Positions 25,833 to 36,365 of a DNA stretch of 53,018 nt are shown here, in pieces; position 1 is the first letter of the stretch; each line of letters begins with the position of its first letter. The DNA is from Phenylobacterium sp. (GTDB taxonomy: Bacteria; Pseudomonadota; Alphaproteobacteria; Caulobacterales; Caulobacteraceae), in NCBI RefSeq assembly GCF_030697925.1, contig NZ_JAUYOJ010000233.1, positions 1 through 53,018 of the forward strand, read 5' to 3'. Below the pieces are notes generated by a model. That model saw nothing but the letters and a program-made list of their open reading frames with translations. It was not told where the DNA came from and searched no databases. The translations under genes were made by a program, and so were the position numbers.

Positions 25833-26927
25833 ATGCCCCACACGACCGACGACCTTCGCATCCTCGACATCAAGCCGCTGGCGCCGCCGGTGGCGGTGAT
25901 GGCCGAACTGCCCGCCAGCCCGGCGGCCGAGCAGACCGTCACCCGGTCCCGCCGCGCCCAGCACGAGATCCTGCAGGGCCGCGACGACCGGCTGATCGTG
26001 GTGATCGGCCCCTGCTCCATCCACGATCCTGTCGCGGCCATGGACTACGCCCATCGCCTGGCGGAGCAGCGCGCGCGCCTGGCCGGCGACCTCGAGATCG
26101 TCATGCGGGTCTATTTCGAGAAGCCCCGCACCACGGTTGGCTGGAAAGGCCTGATCAACGATCCGCGCCTGGACGGCAGCTTCCGCATCGACGAGGGCCT
26201 GCGCCTTGGTCGCCGCCTGCTGTGCGAGATCAATGAGCTGGGCCTGCCGGCTGGGGTCGAGTTCCTGGACGTGATCACCCCGCAATACATCGCCGACCTG
26301 GTGGCCTGGGGCGCCATCGGGGCGCGGACGACCGAGAGCCAGATCCACCGCGAAATGGCCTCAGGCCTCTCCTGTCCGGTGGGATTCAAGAACGGCACCG
26401 GCGGCGACCTGCGCATCGCCGTGGACGCCGTGAAGGCCGCCAGCCAGCCGCACCATTTCCTGGCGGTCGACAAGCACGGCCGTTCGGCCATCGCCTCGAC
26501 GCGTGGCAACGAGGACAGCCATGTGATCCTGCGCGGCGGCAAGGTCCCGAACTATGACGCCTCCGGCGTCGCCGCGGCCTCCGCCGAGATGATCGCTTCG
26601 GGCCTCGCCCCGCGCCTGATCGTCGACGCCAGCCACGCCAACAGCCGCAAGGACCCCGCCAACCAGCCGGCCGTGGTCCACGACGTGGCGGGCCAGGTGG
26701 CCGGCGGCGACACCCGGATCGTGGGGGTGATGGTCGAGAGCCATCTGGTCGCCGGCCGCCAGGACCTGGTGGAGGGCCAGCCCCTGACCTACGGCCAGAG
26801 TATCACCGATGGCTGCATCGACTGGGCGACCTCGGTCGAGGTGCTCGACGACCTGGCCGCCGCGGTTCGCGCGCGGCGGGCGCGCGGTGTGCGCGTGGAC
26901 ACGACCGCGATGGGCGAGATGGCATAG
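25833..26927 (+). CDS. aroG: 3-deoxy-7-phosphoheptulonate (DAHP) synthase, class I
   Basis: Condenses phosphoenolpyruvate and erythrose-4-phosphate to DAHP, the first committed step of the shikimate pathway. 364 aa, as for the E. coli AroF/G/H type. Characteristic blocks are VIGPCSIHDPVAAMDYA (PEP and metal-site Cys, about 51-67), RVYFEKPRTTVGWKGLINDP, GARTTESQIHREMASGLSCP, PVGFKNGTGGD and DASHANSRKDP. GGAG lies 6 bp before the ATG. It is the only forward gene in a reverse-strand neighbourhood and has its own leader with an attenuator. It is followed by a palindromic repeat cluster. Confidence 0.95.
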   Translation: MPHTTDDLRILDIKPLAPPVAVMAELPASPAAEQTVTRSRRAQHEILQGRDDRLIVVIGPCSIHDPVAAMDYAHRLAEQRARLAGDLEIVMRVYFEKPRTTVGWKGLINDPRLDGSFRIDEGLRLGRRLLCEINELGLPAGVEFLDVITPQYIADLVAWGAIGARTTESQIHREMASGLSCPVGFKNGTGGDLRIAVDAVKAASQPHHFLAVDKHGRSAIASTRGNEDSHVILRGGKVPNYDASGVAAASAEMIASGLAPRLIVDASHANSRKDPANQPAVVHDVAGQVAGGDTRIVGVMVESHLVAGRQDLVEGQPLTYGQSITDGCIDWATSVEVLDDLAAAVRARRARGVRVDTTAMGEMA

Positions 26928-26957
26928 GAGCCGGCAACGGTTGAGGGACAAGTGGCT

Positions 26958-27012
26958 GTCCTTCTCCCCTTGCGGGAGAAGGTGGCCTTGCGGAGCAAGG
27001 TCGGATGAGGGG
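26958..27012 (+). repeat. REP-like palindromic element, left arm of inverted pair
   Basis: Two stem-loops (CTTCTCCCC..GGGAGAAGG and CCTTGC-GGA-GCAAGG) joined by TGG and followed by TCGGATGAGGGG. Its reverse complement recurs at 27199-27253. It lies after aroG in a non-coding gap. Confidence 0.8.
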
Positions 27013-27058
27013 TCTCTCAGAATTCGACGGCTAACGCTCCCGGCGAAGCCGAATTGAA

Positions 27059-27132
27059 CCACGAAGGACACCAAGGGCAGGAAGGGAGCCGAACTCCCCA
27101 GGCCGCGCGGCCGCGCCTTGGTGTCCTTTGTG
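27059..27132. repeat. inner inverted repeat (CACGAAGGACACCAAGG type)
   Basis: CACGAAGGACACCAAGG (27060-27076) pairs with CCTTGGTGTCCTTTGTG (27116-27132) at 16 of 17 positions, enclosing about 39 bp. It sits inside the larger inverted pair. The 337-bp gap 26928-27264 thus consists mainly of nested repeats; I see no gene in it. Confidence 0.75.
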
Positions 27133-27198
27133 CCCTTTGTGATTCATCTTCTTCCAACATTCGCGGCTTCGCCGCCGCTAGTCGGATAGGGCTTTCGA

Positions 27199-27253
27199 CC
27201 CCTCATCCGACCCCGCTCTCGCGGGGCCACCTTCTCCCGCAAGGGGAGAAGGA
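27199..27253 (-). repeat. REP-like palindromic element, right arm of inverted pair
   Basis: Inverted copy of 26958-27012. The first stem-loop and the GGATGAGGGG end are identical; the second stem is CCCCGC..GCGGGG instead of CCTTGC..GCAAGG, so both arms of that stem changed together, preserving pairing. Confidence 0.8.
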
Positions 27254-27264
27254 CGCCAAAGACG

Positions 27265-28691
<1,427 letters not shown>

Positions 28692-28695
<4 letters not shown>

Positions 28696-29813
28696 GCGGT
28701 GACGTCCTCTTGGGAAGCGATGGGCAGCAGCACGCGGAAGGTCGTGCGACCTGGCTCGGACTCGAAATCGATCAGGCCGCCATGACCGGCCACCAGCTTG
28801 GCGACCAGGGCCAAGCCCAGGCCCGCGCCGTGGGTTTTGGTGGTGACGAAGGGCTGGAACAGGCTCTCGCGCAGATGGCTCGGGACGCCCGGGCCGTTGT
28901 CCTGCACCCGGATCTCCAGCGGCGCGCCGCGCAGGGTCTGGCCCTTGGAGGCCCGCACCCGCACGCCGTGGCGGTAGGCGGTGTGGACCGTGATCGCCCC
29001 GCGGCCGTCGCCGCGCGAATGGGCGGCCTCGGCGGCGTTCTTCACTAGGTTCAGGAAGATCTGGATCAGCTGGTCCTCGTCGCCGAAGGCCGGCGGCAGG
29101 GACGGGTCATAGTCGTCGGTGAGCGACAGGCCGTCGGCGACCCCGTTCGCCGCCAGCGCCTTCACCCGGTCCAGAACCTGGTGGATGTTGACCGGCTGGC
29201 AGTCCGGCAGGGCGTCGTCGGAGAAGGCCTCCATCCGGTCGACCAGCCGGCGCACGCGGTCGGTTTCGTCGACGATGAGCTGGGCCAGGGGCGCATCCTC
29301 GGCCTTGGCTCCGGACTTGAGCAGCTGGGCCGCGCCTCGGATACCCATCAGCGGGTTCTTGATCTCGTGGGCCAGCATGCGTCCCAGCCCGACGATGGTA
29401 CGCAAGCCCGCGGCCTCCGCGCCCGTGCGTTCCCCGCCCAGCGATCCGCCCTTCACGTGCAGGGTCAGCAGCACCGAGCCGTCGCCCAGCGGGGCCGCGG
29501 CGCCGTCGGCCTCGAAGGACGGATGGCCGAACAGGCTGATCTCCACCCCGCGCTCCCGGACAGGCGCGCCCTCCTCGATGGCGCGGTTCAGCAGGGAGAC
29601 CAGGGCCGATCCGGTCGGGAGGGCCGCGCCGAACCGGCCTCGCGCCAGCAGGCTAAGACCTTGGCCGAACAGCCGCTCGGCCGCCTCGTTCACCGCCACC
29701 AGGGCGCCGTCCCGGTTCACGACCAGGGCCGGTTCGGGGGCCAGATCGAAGGCCTGGGCCTTCATCGCCTCCAGGTTCGCGCCGCCGGAAGCGGATCTAA
29801 ATTGACCGTTCAT
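28692..29813 (-). CDS. ntrB: nitrogen regulation sensor kinase NtrB
   Basis: Cytoplasmic histidine kinase/phosphatase that sets NtrC phosphorylation, normally through PII. 373 residues with an N-terminal PAS domain ([21 protein letters not shown]), HisKA with His about 147 ([20 protein letters not shown]), then N box [11 protein letters not shown]1 QDNGPGVP and G2 [14 protein letters not shown]. The start is ATG 29813, overlapping dusB by ATGA; the open frame continuing to 30905 is dusB read out of frame. The order dusB-ntrB-ntrC is conserved widely in alphaproteobacteria. Confidence 0.96.
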
Positions 29814-30820
29814 GCCGCCAATCTCGTCTGGGGATCGCGCCACAGCGCGATCAGGCCACGTTCGACCTCTCCCGGATCCTCCATACGGCAAAGCGTGGAG
29901 CGAGCGCTTCGCCGGGCCTCGGCCTCGTTGGGCCAGGGCGCGTTGTCGACATAGGCCGCCAGGTGCTTGCGAAATATCCGCAGGCCCAGACGGTCGCCGT
30001 AGAACTTCAGACTGTCGTTGAAATGGTCCAGAGCGATGGCTAGGCGCTGCTCGGCCTCCGGGACCAGGAAGGGTCGTCCATCCAAGGCCGCCTCGATCTG
30101 GGCCGCGATCCACGGCCGGCCGTAGACGCCGCGGCCGACCATCACCGCATCGGCGCCGGATGCCAGCAGGGCCGCCCGGGCGCTGCCGCCGTCGATGATG
30201 TCGCCATTGACCACGACCGGGATCGAGACCTCGGCCTTGACGGCCGCCACGGCCGACCAGTCGGCGGCGTCCTTGTAGAACTGGCTGCGGGTGCGACCGT
30301 GGATGGTCACCGCCTTGACCCCTCGGGCCTGGGCGCGGGCGGCGATGTCTGGGGCGTTCTTGCTGGCGTGGTCCCAGCCCAGGCGCATCTTCACCGTCAC
30401 CGGGATATCGGGGACCGCATCCACCGCCGCGGCCATCAGGCTCTCGGCGAGGTCCGGATCGCGCATCAGGGCGGAGCCCGAGAGGACACCGGTTACCTCC
30501 TTGGCCGGACAGCCGAAGTTTAGATCGATGATCTGGGCGCCGGCCTTGGCGGCCAACCTCGCGCCTTCGGCGATGTGGACAGGATCGCGGCCCACCAGCT
30601 GGACCACCATCAGCGGCAGGCCCTCGCCGACGGCGGCGCGGCGCACCACATCGGGGCGGCCCTTGGAGAACTCCGCGCAGGCGACCATCTCGGTGGCCAC
30701 ATAGGCCGCGCCCAGCTTGCTGGCCGCGCGGCGGAACGGAAGGTCGGAGACGCCGGTCATGGGCGCGATCCACGCCCGGCCGCCGACTGATACATCCCCG
30801 ATCTGGAGCCGATTGCTCAT
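29810..30820 (-). CDS. dusB: tRNA-dihydrouridine synthase (DusB/NifR3)
   Basis: FMN/NADPH-dependent reduction of uridine to dihydrouridine in tRNA D-loops. 336 residues with the Dus barrel: APMTGVSDLPFRRAA near the N-terminus, then the catalytic Cys (about 103) in DLNFGCPAKEVTG, then VKMRLGWD, TIHGRTRSQFY and GRGVYGRPW. First gene of dusB-ntrB-ntrC (historically nifR3). Its promoter should lie in the 90-bp divergent gap shared with ispDF, but I could not identify it. Confidence 0.94.
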   Translation of the reverse strand: MSNRLQIGDVSVGGRAWIAPMTGVSDLPFRRAASKLGAAYVATEMVACAEFSKGRPDVVRRAAVGEGLPLMVVQLVGRDPVHIAEGARLAAKAGAQIIDLNFGCPAKEVTGVLSGSALMRDPDLAESLMAAAVDAVPDIPVTVKMRLGWDHASKNAPDIAARAQARGVKAVTIHGRTRSQFYKDAADWSAVAAVKAEVSIPVVVNGDIIDGGSARAALLASGADAVMVGRGVYGRPWIAAQIEAALDGRPFLVPEAEQRLAIALDHFNDSLKFYGDRLGLRIFRKHLAAYVDNAPWPNEAEARRSARSTLCRMEDPGEVERGLIALWRDPQTRLAA

Positions 30821-30910
30821 TTCTTACGCATCCCCATCGCACCCTTTTTAGGCATATTGTGCGGCGCCGTAAAGCCTGGACAGACCCCCGCCCTCGGTTA
30901 AACACACCGG

Positions 30911-32056
30911 ATGACCTTTTCGGCGGTGATCGTGGCGGCGGGATCTAGCACGCGGGCGGGGCCCGGAGCGCCCAAGCCGTGGCGGATGCTGGGCGGTCGT
31001 CCAATCCTGCGCTGGTCGGTGGAGGCCCTGGAGCAAGCCGGCGCGCGCGAGATCGTGGTCGTGACCGCGTCCGATCGCCTCGAGGCGGCGAACGAGATCC
31101 TGGCCGGCCTGGCGACCTGGAAGGTCGTGGCAGGCGGCGCCACGCGGGCAGAGTCGGTCCAGGCCGGTCTCGCCGCCCTCGACTGTCCTGCGGACGCGCC
31201 GGTGCTGATCCACGACGCCGCCCGCCCCTTCGTCAGCACCACCCATGTCGAGGCCCTGCTCGCCGCCCTGGCTGGAGCCGATGGTGCGGTCCCTGCCCTG
31301 CCGGTGGCCGATACTCTCAAGCGCGGCGGCGCGGTCATCACCGAGACCGTCTCCCGCGATGGCCTCTGGCGCGCCCAGACACCCCAGGCCTTTCGGCTCG
31401 GAGCCCTGCGCGAAGCCTATGCCGCCTGGCCCGCCGACGCCGAGCCCACCGACGACGCGGCCGTCGTCGAGCGGGCCGGTGGCCGGGTGGTCATGACCCC
31501 CGGCGATCCCATGCTGATGAAGCTGACCTATCCCGAGGACTTCGCCATGGCCGAACGGCTGACCGGCCGGACCCGCATCGTCCGCATAGGCCAGGGGCTG
31601 GACGCCCATCGCTGGGGTCCCGGCGACGCGGTCTGGCTTTGCGGGGTGAAGATCGACCACGACGCGACCCTGATTGGTCATTCCGACGCCGACGCCGGCC
31701 TGCACGCCCTGACCGACGCGATCCTGGGGGCCATCGGCGAGGGCGACATCGGCGAACACTTCCCGCCGTCCGACCCGCAATGGAAGGGCGCCTCGTCTGA
31801 CCGCTTCCTCAGCCACGCAGTCGGCCTGGTGGCGGCCAAGGGCGGACGCATCCTCAACGCCGACGTCACCCTGGTCTGCGAACGCCCCAAAATCCGGCCG
31901 CACCGCGACGCCATGCGCCAGCGGCTCGCCGAGCTGCTGGGGCTGCCTCTCGACCGGGTCAGCGTGAAGGCCACCACGACCGAGGGCATGGGCTTCACCG
32001 GCCGCGAGGAAGGCCTGCTGGCCCAGGCCGTGGTGTCCGTCGAGACGCCGGCTTAA
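30911..32056 (+). CDS. ispDF: bifunctional IspD/IspF (MEP pathway)
   Basis: Fusion of 2-C-methyl-D-erythritol 4-phosphate cytidylyltransferase (residues 1 to about 218) and MECDP synthase (about 222-381) of the non-mevalonate isoprenoid pathway. IspD signature: VIVAAGSSTRAG..PKPW, with LIHDAARPFV. IspF signature: RIGQGLDAHRW, then GHSDADAGLHALTDAILGA and VKATTTEGMGFTGREEG. The fused form is typical of alphaproteobacteria. ATG at 30911. It converges with the spermidine-synthase-like gene with a 3-bp gap and no room for a terminator between them. Confidence 0.96.
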   Translation: MTFSAVIVAAGSSTRAGPGAPKPWRMLGGRPILRWSVEALEQAGAREIVVVTASDRLEAANEILAGLATWKVVAGGATRAESVQAGLAALDCPADAPVLIHDAARPFVSTTHVEALLAALAGADGAVPALPVADTLKRGGAVITETVSRDGLWRAQTPQAFRLGALREAYAAWPADAEPTDDAAVVERAGGRVVMTPGDPMLMKLTYPEDFAMAERLTGRTRIVRIGQGLDAHRWGPGDAVWLCGVKIDHDATLIGHSDADAGLHALTDAILGAIGEGDIGEHFPPSDPQWKGASSDRFLSHAVGLVAAKGGRILNADVTLVCERPKIRPHRDAMRQRLAELLGLPLDRVSVKATTTEGMGFTGREEGLLAQAVVSVETPA

Positions 32057-32059
32057 CCG

Positions 32060-34306
32060 CTACGGCAACCAGGTCCAACGTTCCTTGATCTGGGCGTAGA
32101 GGGCGCCGATCAGGTTCATGTAGTCGTCGGTCCAGGGCCGCGTCGCGGTGGGATCGGTCGGCTTCCAGCGCGGGTCGGCCTCGTAGGGTTCGATGGCCTT
32201 CAGGGTCTTGGTGATCAGGATGGCGTCCTCGGTGGATTCCCAGAGCGGCGGGCTGTCTTCGGCCGCGTCGTGCCGCTGGATCACCGCAAAGCCGCCGGCG
32301 GCCTCCGCCACCGCCATGGCCGGGCTGCGGAGCTCCAGGTTTCGGTTCGACAGGTGCAGGATCAGCACCCCGTCCGGCTTGAGCTTGGCCAGATAGCCCT
32401 TCACCGCCTCGACCGTCAGCAGGTGGGCCGGCACGGCGTCGGAGGAGAAGGCGTCGATCAGCAGGACGTCGAAATTGTCGTTCGGCTGCTTGGCCAAGGT
32501 CAGGCGTGCGTCGCCCAGGACGAAGTCGATCACGCCGCTGGCGCAGGTGGTGATGTAGCTGAAGTGCGTCTTGTCGGTGGAGATCGCGATGACCATCGGG
32601 TCGATCTCGAAGAAGGTCAGGTGGTCGCCGGGCCGGGTGTAGGCCGCCACCGCGCCCGTACCCAGGCCCACCGCCCCGATCCGCAGCGGCTTGGTCCCAG
32701 CGTAGCCGCGCGTGAAGACTTGGCCGATCGGGGTCTCCGGCGCGTAATAGACCAGCGGCCGGCAGTCATAGTCCGGATGCTGGGCCTGGGCGCCGTGCAG
32801 GGTGGTGCCGTGTGACAGCATCCGCACCTGGCCCTTCATGCCCGGAACGGGCATCTCAGACTGGCGAACCACGCCGAAGAAGCTGCGCCAGCTCTTGCGG
32901 ACATCGACGCGGTCGCCCACCACCTCGGCGCTCACCGACAGCATGACGATCATACCGAAGAAGACGATGGTCCGCTCGCGCGAGGCGAAGGCCAGGACGG
33001 CGGCCAGGCCGAGGGCCAGCCTGATCCACAGCCCCATCGGGCCCTCAAGCCCGAAGAGACCTACCATTATCGGCGCCAGGAGGGTGCCCGCCGCACCCAC
33101 GAGGAATATGGCCCAGCGCCACGGGGCGATGGGGCCCCAGCCAGGCCTGGCCAAGCAGGCCAAGGCCAGGACCAGGGGATACTCCCAGACATTGTTGAAG
33201 ATCACCGGCGCCACGAAGGCGTTGAAGGATCCGCCCACCACGCCGCCGAACGACATCCACAGATAGAACTCGGTGAGGTGGGCCGGATTTGGCCGCCGGG
33301 CGACCAGGGCCTGGTGGCACATGAGCGCGGTCAGGAAGAAGGCCGCCAGGTGGACGAAGACCTGTAGCAGCAGGTGCAAGTGCTTGAACGGCAGCAGCGC
33401 CGCGCAGGCGGCGAGCGCCGCGGCGTGCAGGAACAGCGTGGTCCGCTGCGAGATCAGCGGCTTCTCTGAGAAGGCGATGATGAAGGTGCCGAGATAGAGC
33501 GCCAGCGGCACGACCCAGATGAACGGCGCCGAGGCCACGTCCGTGGTCAGGTGGGTGGTGACCCCCAGCATCAGGCTGGACGGAATGGCCGCGAGCGCGA
33601 TCCAGACCAGGCGCTGGGGCCAGGTCGGGGCGGGCCCGGCCTCGGTCCTGGCGGTCTCGGCCAGGACCGAACGCGCGCGGGAGACAGCCATCGCCAGGCC
33701 GCCCATCAGCAGGATGAAGGTCCCATAGCCGACGCTCCAGCCCACGGTCTGGTTGCGCAGCGTGGCGAGGGGCTCGATGACGACCGGATAGGCCAACAGG
33801 GCCAGCAGGCTGCCCAGGTTGGAGGCGGCGTAGAGGACATACGGCTCGGCCCCGGTCTCGGCGTGCAGGGTTCGCGCGTGCCAGGCCTGCACCAGGGGCG
33901 CGGTCGCCGACAGCACCGCGAACGGCGCCCCGATGGACATGGTCAGCACCCCTAGCAGCCAGAGCGACGGATGCTCCGAGCGCGGCTCCCCGAACACGCC
34001 CGACACATGCAGCGGCAGGGTCAGGGCCGCCAACAGCAGGGCGGCGATGTGGACCAGGGCCTGGGTGCGGATCGACGCGATCCTCTGCAGCAGGTGAGCG
34101 TAGCCGTAGCCGGCTAGCAGGGCCGTCTGGAAGAAGGCGATGGAGGTGTTCCAGACCGACGGGCTGCCGCCCAGCAGGGGCAGGACCAGCTTGGCCACCA
34201 TGGGTTGAACCATGAAGACCAGGCCGGCGCTCGCGAAGATGGTGACGGCGAAGAGCGCATGAGAGACGCTCAGGCTTGGCCGTTCGGCCTTTTCAAGGGT
34301 GGTCAT
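32060..34306 (-). CDS. membrane-fused spermidine synthase-like protein
   Basis: 748-residue fusion: about the first 470 residues form a polytopic MFS-like membrane region (LVFMVQPMVAKLVLPLLGGS, repeated hydrophobic helices), and the rest resembles the class I SAM-fold spermidine synthase (GAVGLGTGAVAAY, FFEIDPMVI, GDARLTLAKQPN, VLLIDAFSSDAVPAHLLT). True spermidine synthase activity is not established for such fusions. Membrane anchoring implies a lipid-soluble or exported substrate (inference). Encoded alone; it converges with ispDF and is divergent from cinA (82-bp gap). Confidence 0.85.
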   Translation of the reverse strand: MTTLEKAERPSLSVSHALFAVTIFASAGLVFMVQPMVAKLVLPLLGGSPSVWNTSIAFFQTALLAGYGYAHLLQRIASIRTQALVHIAALLLAALTLPLHVSGVFGEPRSEHPSLWLLGVLTMSIGAPFAVLSATAPLVQAWHARTLHAETGAEPYVLYAASNLGSLLALLAYPVVIEPLATLRNQTVGWSVGYGTFILLMGGLAMAVSRARSVLAETARTEAGPAPTWPQRLVWIALAAIPSSLMLGVTTHLTTDVASAPFIWVVPLALYLGTFIIAFSEKPLISQRTTLFLHAAALAACAALLPFKHLHLLLQVFVHLAAFFLTALMCHQALVARRPNPAHLTEFYLWMSFGGVVGGSFNAFVAPVIFNNVWEYPLVLALACLARPGWGPIAPWRWAIFLVGAAGTLLAPIMVGLFGLEGPMGLWIRLALGLAAVLAFASRERTIVFFGMIVMLSVSAEVVGDRVDVRKSWRSFFGVVRQSEMPVPGMKGQVRMLSHGTTLHGAQAQHPDYDCRPLVYYAPETPIGQVFTRGYAGTKPLRIGAVGLGTGAVAAYTRPGDHLTFFEIDPMVIAISTDKTHFSYITTCASGVIDFVLGDARLTLAKQPNDNFDVLLIDAFSSDAVPAHLLTVEAVKGYLAKLKPDGVLILHLSNRNLELRSPAMAVAEAAGGFAVIQRHDAAEDSPPLWESTEDAILITKTLKAIEPYEADPRWKPTDPTATRPWTDDYMNLIGALYAQIKERWTWLP

Positions 34307-34388
34307 GGGCTCGATTCGGCTTGTATCCGCACCAGCGGCGATGTTGTGGTCTCGCCTTCGCCTTGCCTAGACCTTTGGAGTTCGCGCC

Positions 34389-34880
34389 ATGTTTTCCCTG
34401 GAGATCGTCACCCTGGCGCGCCTGCTGATCGACGAGGCCCGGGAACGGTCCCTGCGGATCGTCACCGCCGAGAGCTGCACCGGCGGGCTGGTGGCCGGCG
34501 CGATCTGTTCGATCCCCGGCGCCTCCGATGTCTTCGAGCGTGGCTTCGTCACCTACACCAACCGGGCCAAGCAGGAGATGTTGGGGGTGCCCGGCGACCT
34601 GATCGCCGACCTGGGCGCGGTGTCCGAACCGGTGGCCCGGATGATGGCCGAGGGCGCCCTTGAGGCTTCCAACGCCCACATCGCCGTCGCGGTCACCGGC
34701 GTCGCCGGCCCCGGCGGCGGCACGCCGATGAAGCCGGTCGGCACGGTCCACATCGCCACCGCCCGCGCCAATCACGGCTTGATGCATCGCTCCGAACTGT
34801 TCGAGGGCGAAACCCGGGCGGAGATCCAGGAAATGGCGGTCCAGGCAGCGCTGCAGGCCCTGCGCGACCGGATGAGCTAG
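34389..34880 (+). CDS. CinA C-terminal domain protein (NMN amidohydrolase, PncC-like)
   Basis: 163-residue protein equal to the C-terminal CinA domain; PncC members hydrolyse nicotinamide mononucleotide to nicotinate mononucleotide in NAD recycling. Motifs: TAESCTGGLVAGAI (about 23-36), GVPGDLI, and VTGVAGPGGGTPMKPVGTVHIA. No N-terminal MoaB-like domain, so it is the short form. ATG at 34389. Its TAG shares CTAG (34877-34880) with the stop of the convergent gene. Confidence 0.92.
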   Translation: MFSLEIVTLARLLIDEARERSLRIVTAESCTGGLVAGAICSIPGASDVFERGFVTYTNRAKQEMLGVPGDLIADLGAVSEPVARMMAEGALEASNAHIAVAVTGVAGPGGGTPMKPVGTVHIATARANHGLMHRSELFEGETRAEIQEMAVQAALQALRDRMS

Positions 34881-35320
34881 CCGTAGAGCGCCTTGGCCCG
34901 CGCCTCGAAACAGGCCATCAGCTTGTCCACCGCATGGTGGAAGTTGGCGGAAAGCAGACCGTCCAGCAGACGGGATTTGAATTCAAAATCGATATCGAAC
35001 TCGATCTTCGTGCCGCCTGGGACCTCGACGAATTTCCAGCGGTTGGCCAGGTGGCGGAACGGCCCAGATAGAAGCGTAACGTCTATCTGCCGGGCGCCGG
35101 CGTCGCGGCGGACGCGGGTGGAGAACTTCTCCTTCAGGAACGAGAACCCAACCCCGGCCTGGGCGTCGATCAGGCTGACGCCCTCCCCGTCTGGGCGGGC
35201 GTTCCAGGTGCGCATGGACTGGATCCACGGCACGAACTGCGGATAGGCCTCGATATCGCCCACCAGGGCGAAGAGCTGGTCGGACGTATAGGGCAGCGTC
35301 TTCTCGACGTGATGCTGCAA
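34877..35320 (-). CDS. START-domain protein, COQ10/RatA-like
   Basis: Type II START/polyketide-cyclase fold of 147 residues, the family that includes mitochondrial COQ10 (ubiquinone binding) and E. coli RatA. Visible: LPYTSDQLFALVGDIEAYPQFVPW at the start, then FKEKFSTRV-like strand, SGPFRHLANRW, and SRLLDGLLSANFHHAV at the end. A ubiquinone-chaperone role is likely in alphaproteobacteria; toxin activity should not be assumed. The stop is 5 bp after lipA in transcriptional order, so it is probably cotranscribed with lipA. Confidence 0.88.
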   Translation of the reverse strand: MQHHVEKTLPYTSDQLFALVGDIEAYPQFVPWIQSMRTWNARPDGEGVSLIDAQAGVGFSFLKEKFSTRVRRDAGARQIDVTLLSGPFRHLANRWKFVEVPGGTKIEFDIDFEFKSRLLDGLLSANFHHAVDKLMACFEARAKALYG

Positions 35321-35325
35321 GGGGT

Positions 35326-36288
35326 CTAGGCCGCCGCGTCCTTGGCGAGCCGCGCGGCTTTCAGGCGGGCGAAATCCTCGCCGGCATGGTGCGAGGACCG
35401 CGTGAGCGGGCTGGCCGAGACCATCAGGAAGCCCTTGGCCCGGGCGATCTCCTCATAGGCGCGGAACTCGTCGGGATGCACGAAGCGATCGACGGCGGCG
35501 TGCTTGCGGGTCGGCTGCAGGTACTGGCCGATGGTCAGGAAGTCGACGCCGGCCGAACGCATGTCGTCCATCACCTGCATGACCTCTTCCTTGGCCTCGC
35601 CCAGGCCGACCATCAGGCCGGACTTGGTGAACTGGTTGGGGTCGCGCTCCTTCACCCGCTCCAGCAGGCGCAGGGAGTGGTAGTAGCGGGCGCCGGGCCG
35701 GATCGAGAGATAGAGCCGCGGCACGGTCTCCAGGTTGTGGTTGAAGACGTCGGGCCGGGAGTCGATGACGACCTCGGCCGCTGCCGTCGGTTTGCGCAGG
35801 AAGTCCGGCGTCAGGATCTCCACGGTCGTTCCCGGCGCGGCGGCGCGGATCGCATGGACCACGGCGGCGAAGTGGGCCGCCCCGCCGTCCGACAGGTCGT
35901 CGCGGTCCACCGAGGTGATGACCACGTGCTTCAGGCCCATCTTGGCCACCGCGTCGCCGACCCGGGCGGGCTCGGTTGCGTCGAGCGCGTTGGGCTTGCC
36001 GGTGGTCACGTTGCAGAAGGCGCAGGCCCGGGTGCAGATCTCGCCCATGATCATCATGGTGGCGTGACTCTGGGTCCAGCACTCGCCGATGTTCGGACAG
36101 GCCGCCTCTTCGCAGACGGTGGTAAGGCCGTGTTCCTTCACGATGGCGCGGGTGGCGTTGTAGCCGGGCGAACCCGGCGCGCGGACGCGCAGCCACTCTG
36201 GCTTGCGCAGCATCGGCGTATCCGGCCGGGCCTGTTTCTCGGGGTGGCGCGGACGCGCGCCGTTGAGCGTATCGATGACGGTCGCCAT
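35326..36288 (-). CDS. lipA: lipoyl synthase
   Basis: Radical-SAM enzyme that inserts two sulfurs into octanoyl-E2/GcvH to make lipoyl groups, which the pdh proteins in this window need. 320 residues from ATG 36288. The auxiliary cluster Cys are C59, C64, C70 ([12 protein letters not shown]), and the radical-SAM cluster is C85, C89, C92 (CTRACAFC). Later: [12 protein letters not shown] and [12 protein letters not shown]. The frame extends to 36462 but those residues are Arg-rich and unrelated. It is upstream of the COQ10-like gene on the same strand. Confidence 0.96.
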   Translation of the reverse strand: MATVIDTLNGARPRHPEKQARPDTPMLRKPEWLRVRAPGSPGYNATRAIVKEHGLTTVCEEAACPNIGECWTQSHATMMIMGEICTRACAFCNVTTGKPNALDATEPARVGDAVAKMGLKHVVITSVDRDDLSDGGAAHFAAVVHAIRAAAPGTTVEILTPDFLRKPTAAAEVVIDSRPDVFNHNLETVPRLYLSIRPGARYYHSLRLLERVKERDPNQFTKSGLMVGLGEAKEEVMQVMDDMRSAGVDFLTIGQYLQPTRKHAAVDRFVHPDEFRAYEEIARAKGFLMVSASPLTRSSHHAGEDFARLKAARLAKDAAA

Positions 36289-36365
36289 GGGGCCTAGATC
36301 GTCTTTCAGGGCCTCCGGATCAAGCCGTGATTGAGCGGCCACGCGCCGCATGCTCAAACTTGGCC

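Noticed and set aside
26928..27264. Possible CRISPR or small gene in the gap after aroG
   Set aside because: The repeats are inverted, not regularly spaced direct repeats, and no plausible start and ribosome binding site accompany an ORF.
29814..30905. Upstream extension of the ntrB frame
   Set aside because: The extension is dusB read out of frame; residues are Arg/Gly/Pro-rich. ATG 29813, with ATGA overlap to dusB, is the real start.
34877..35320. RatA toxin of a toxin-antitoxin system
   Set aside because: No antitoxin partner adjoins it; the lipA neighbourhood and alphaproteobacterial context favour a COQ10-like quinone-binding role.
35386..36297. Forward 303-codon open frame opposite lipA
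   Set aside because: Antisense to lipA with no domain; lipA has all six cluster cysteines.
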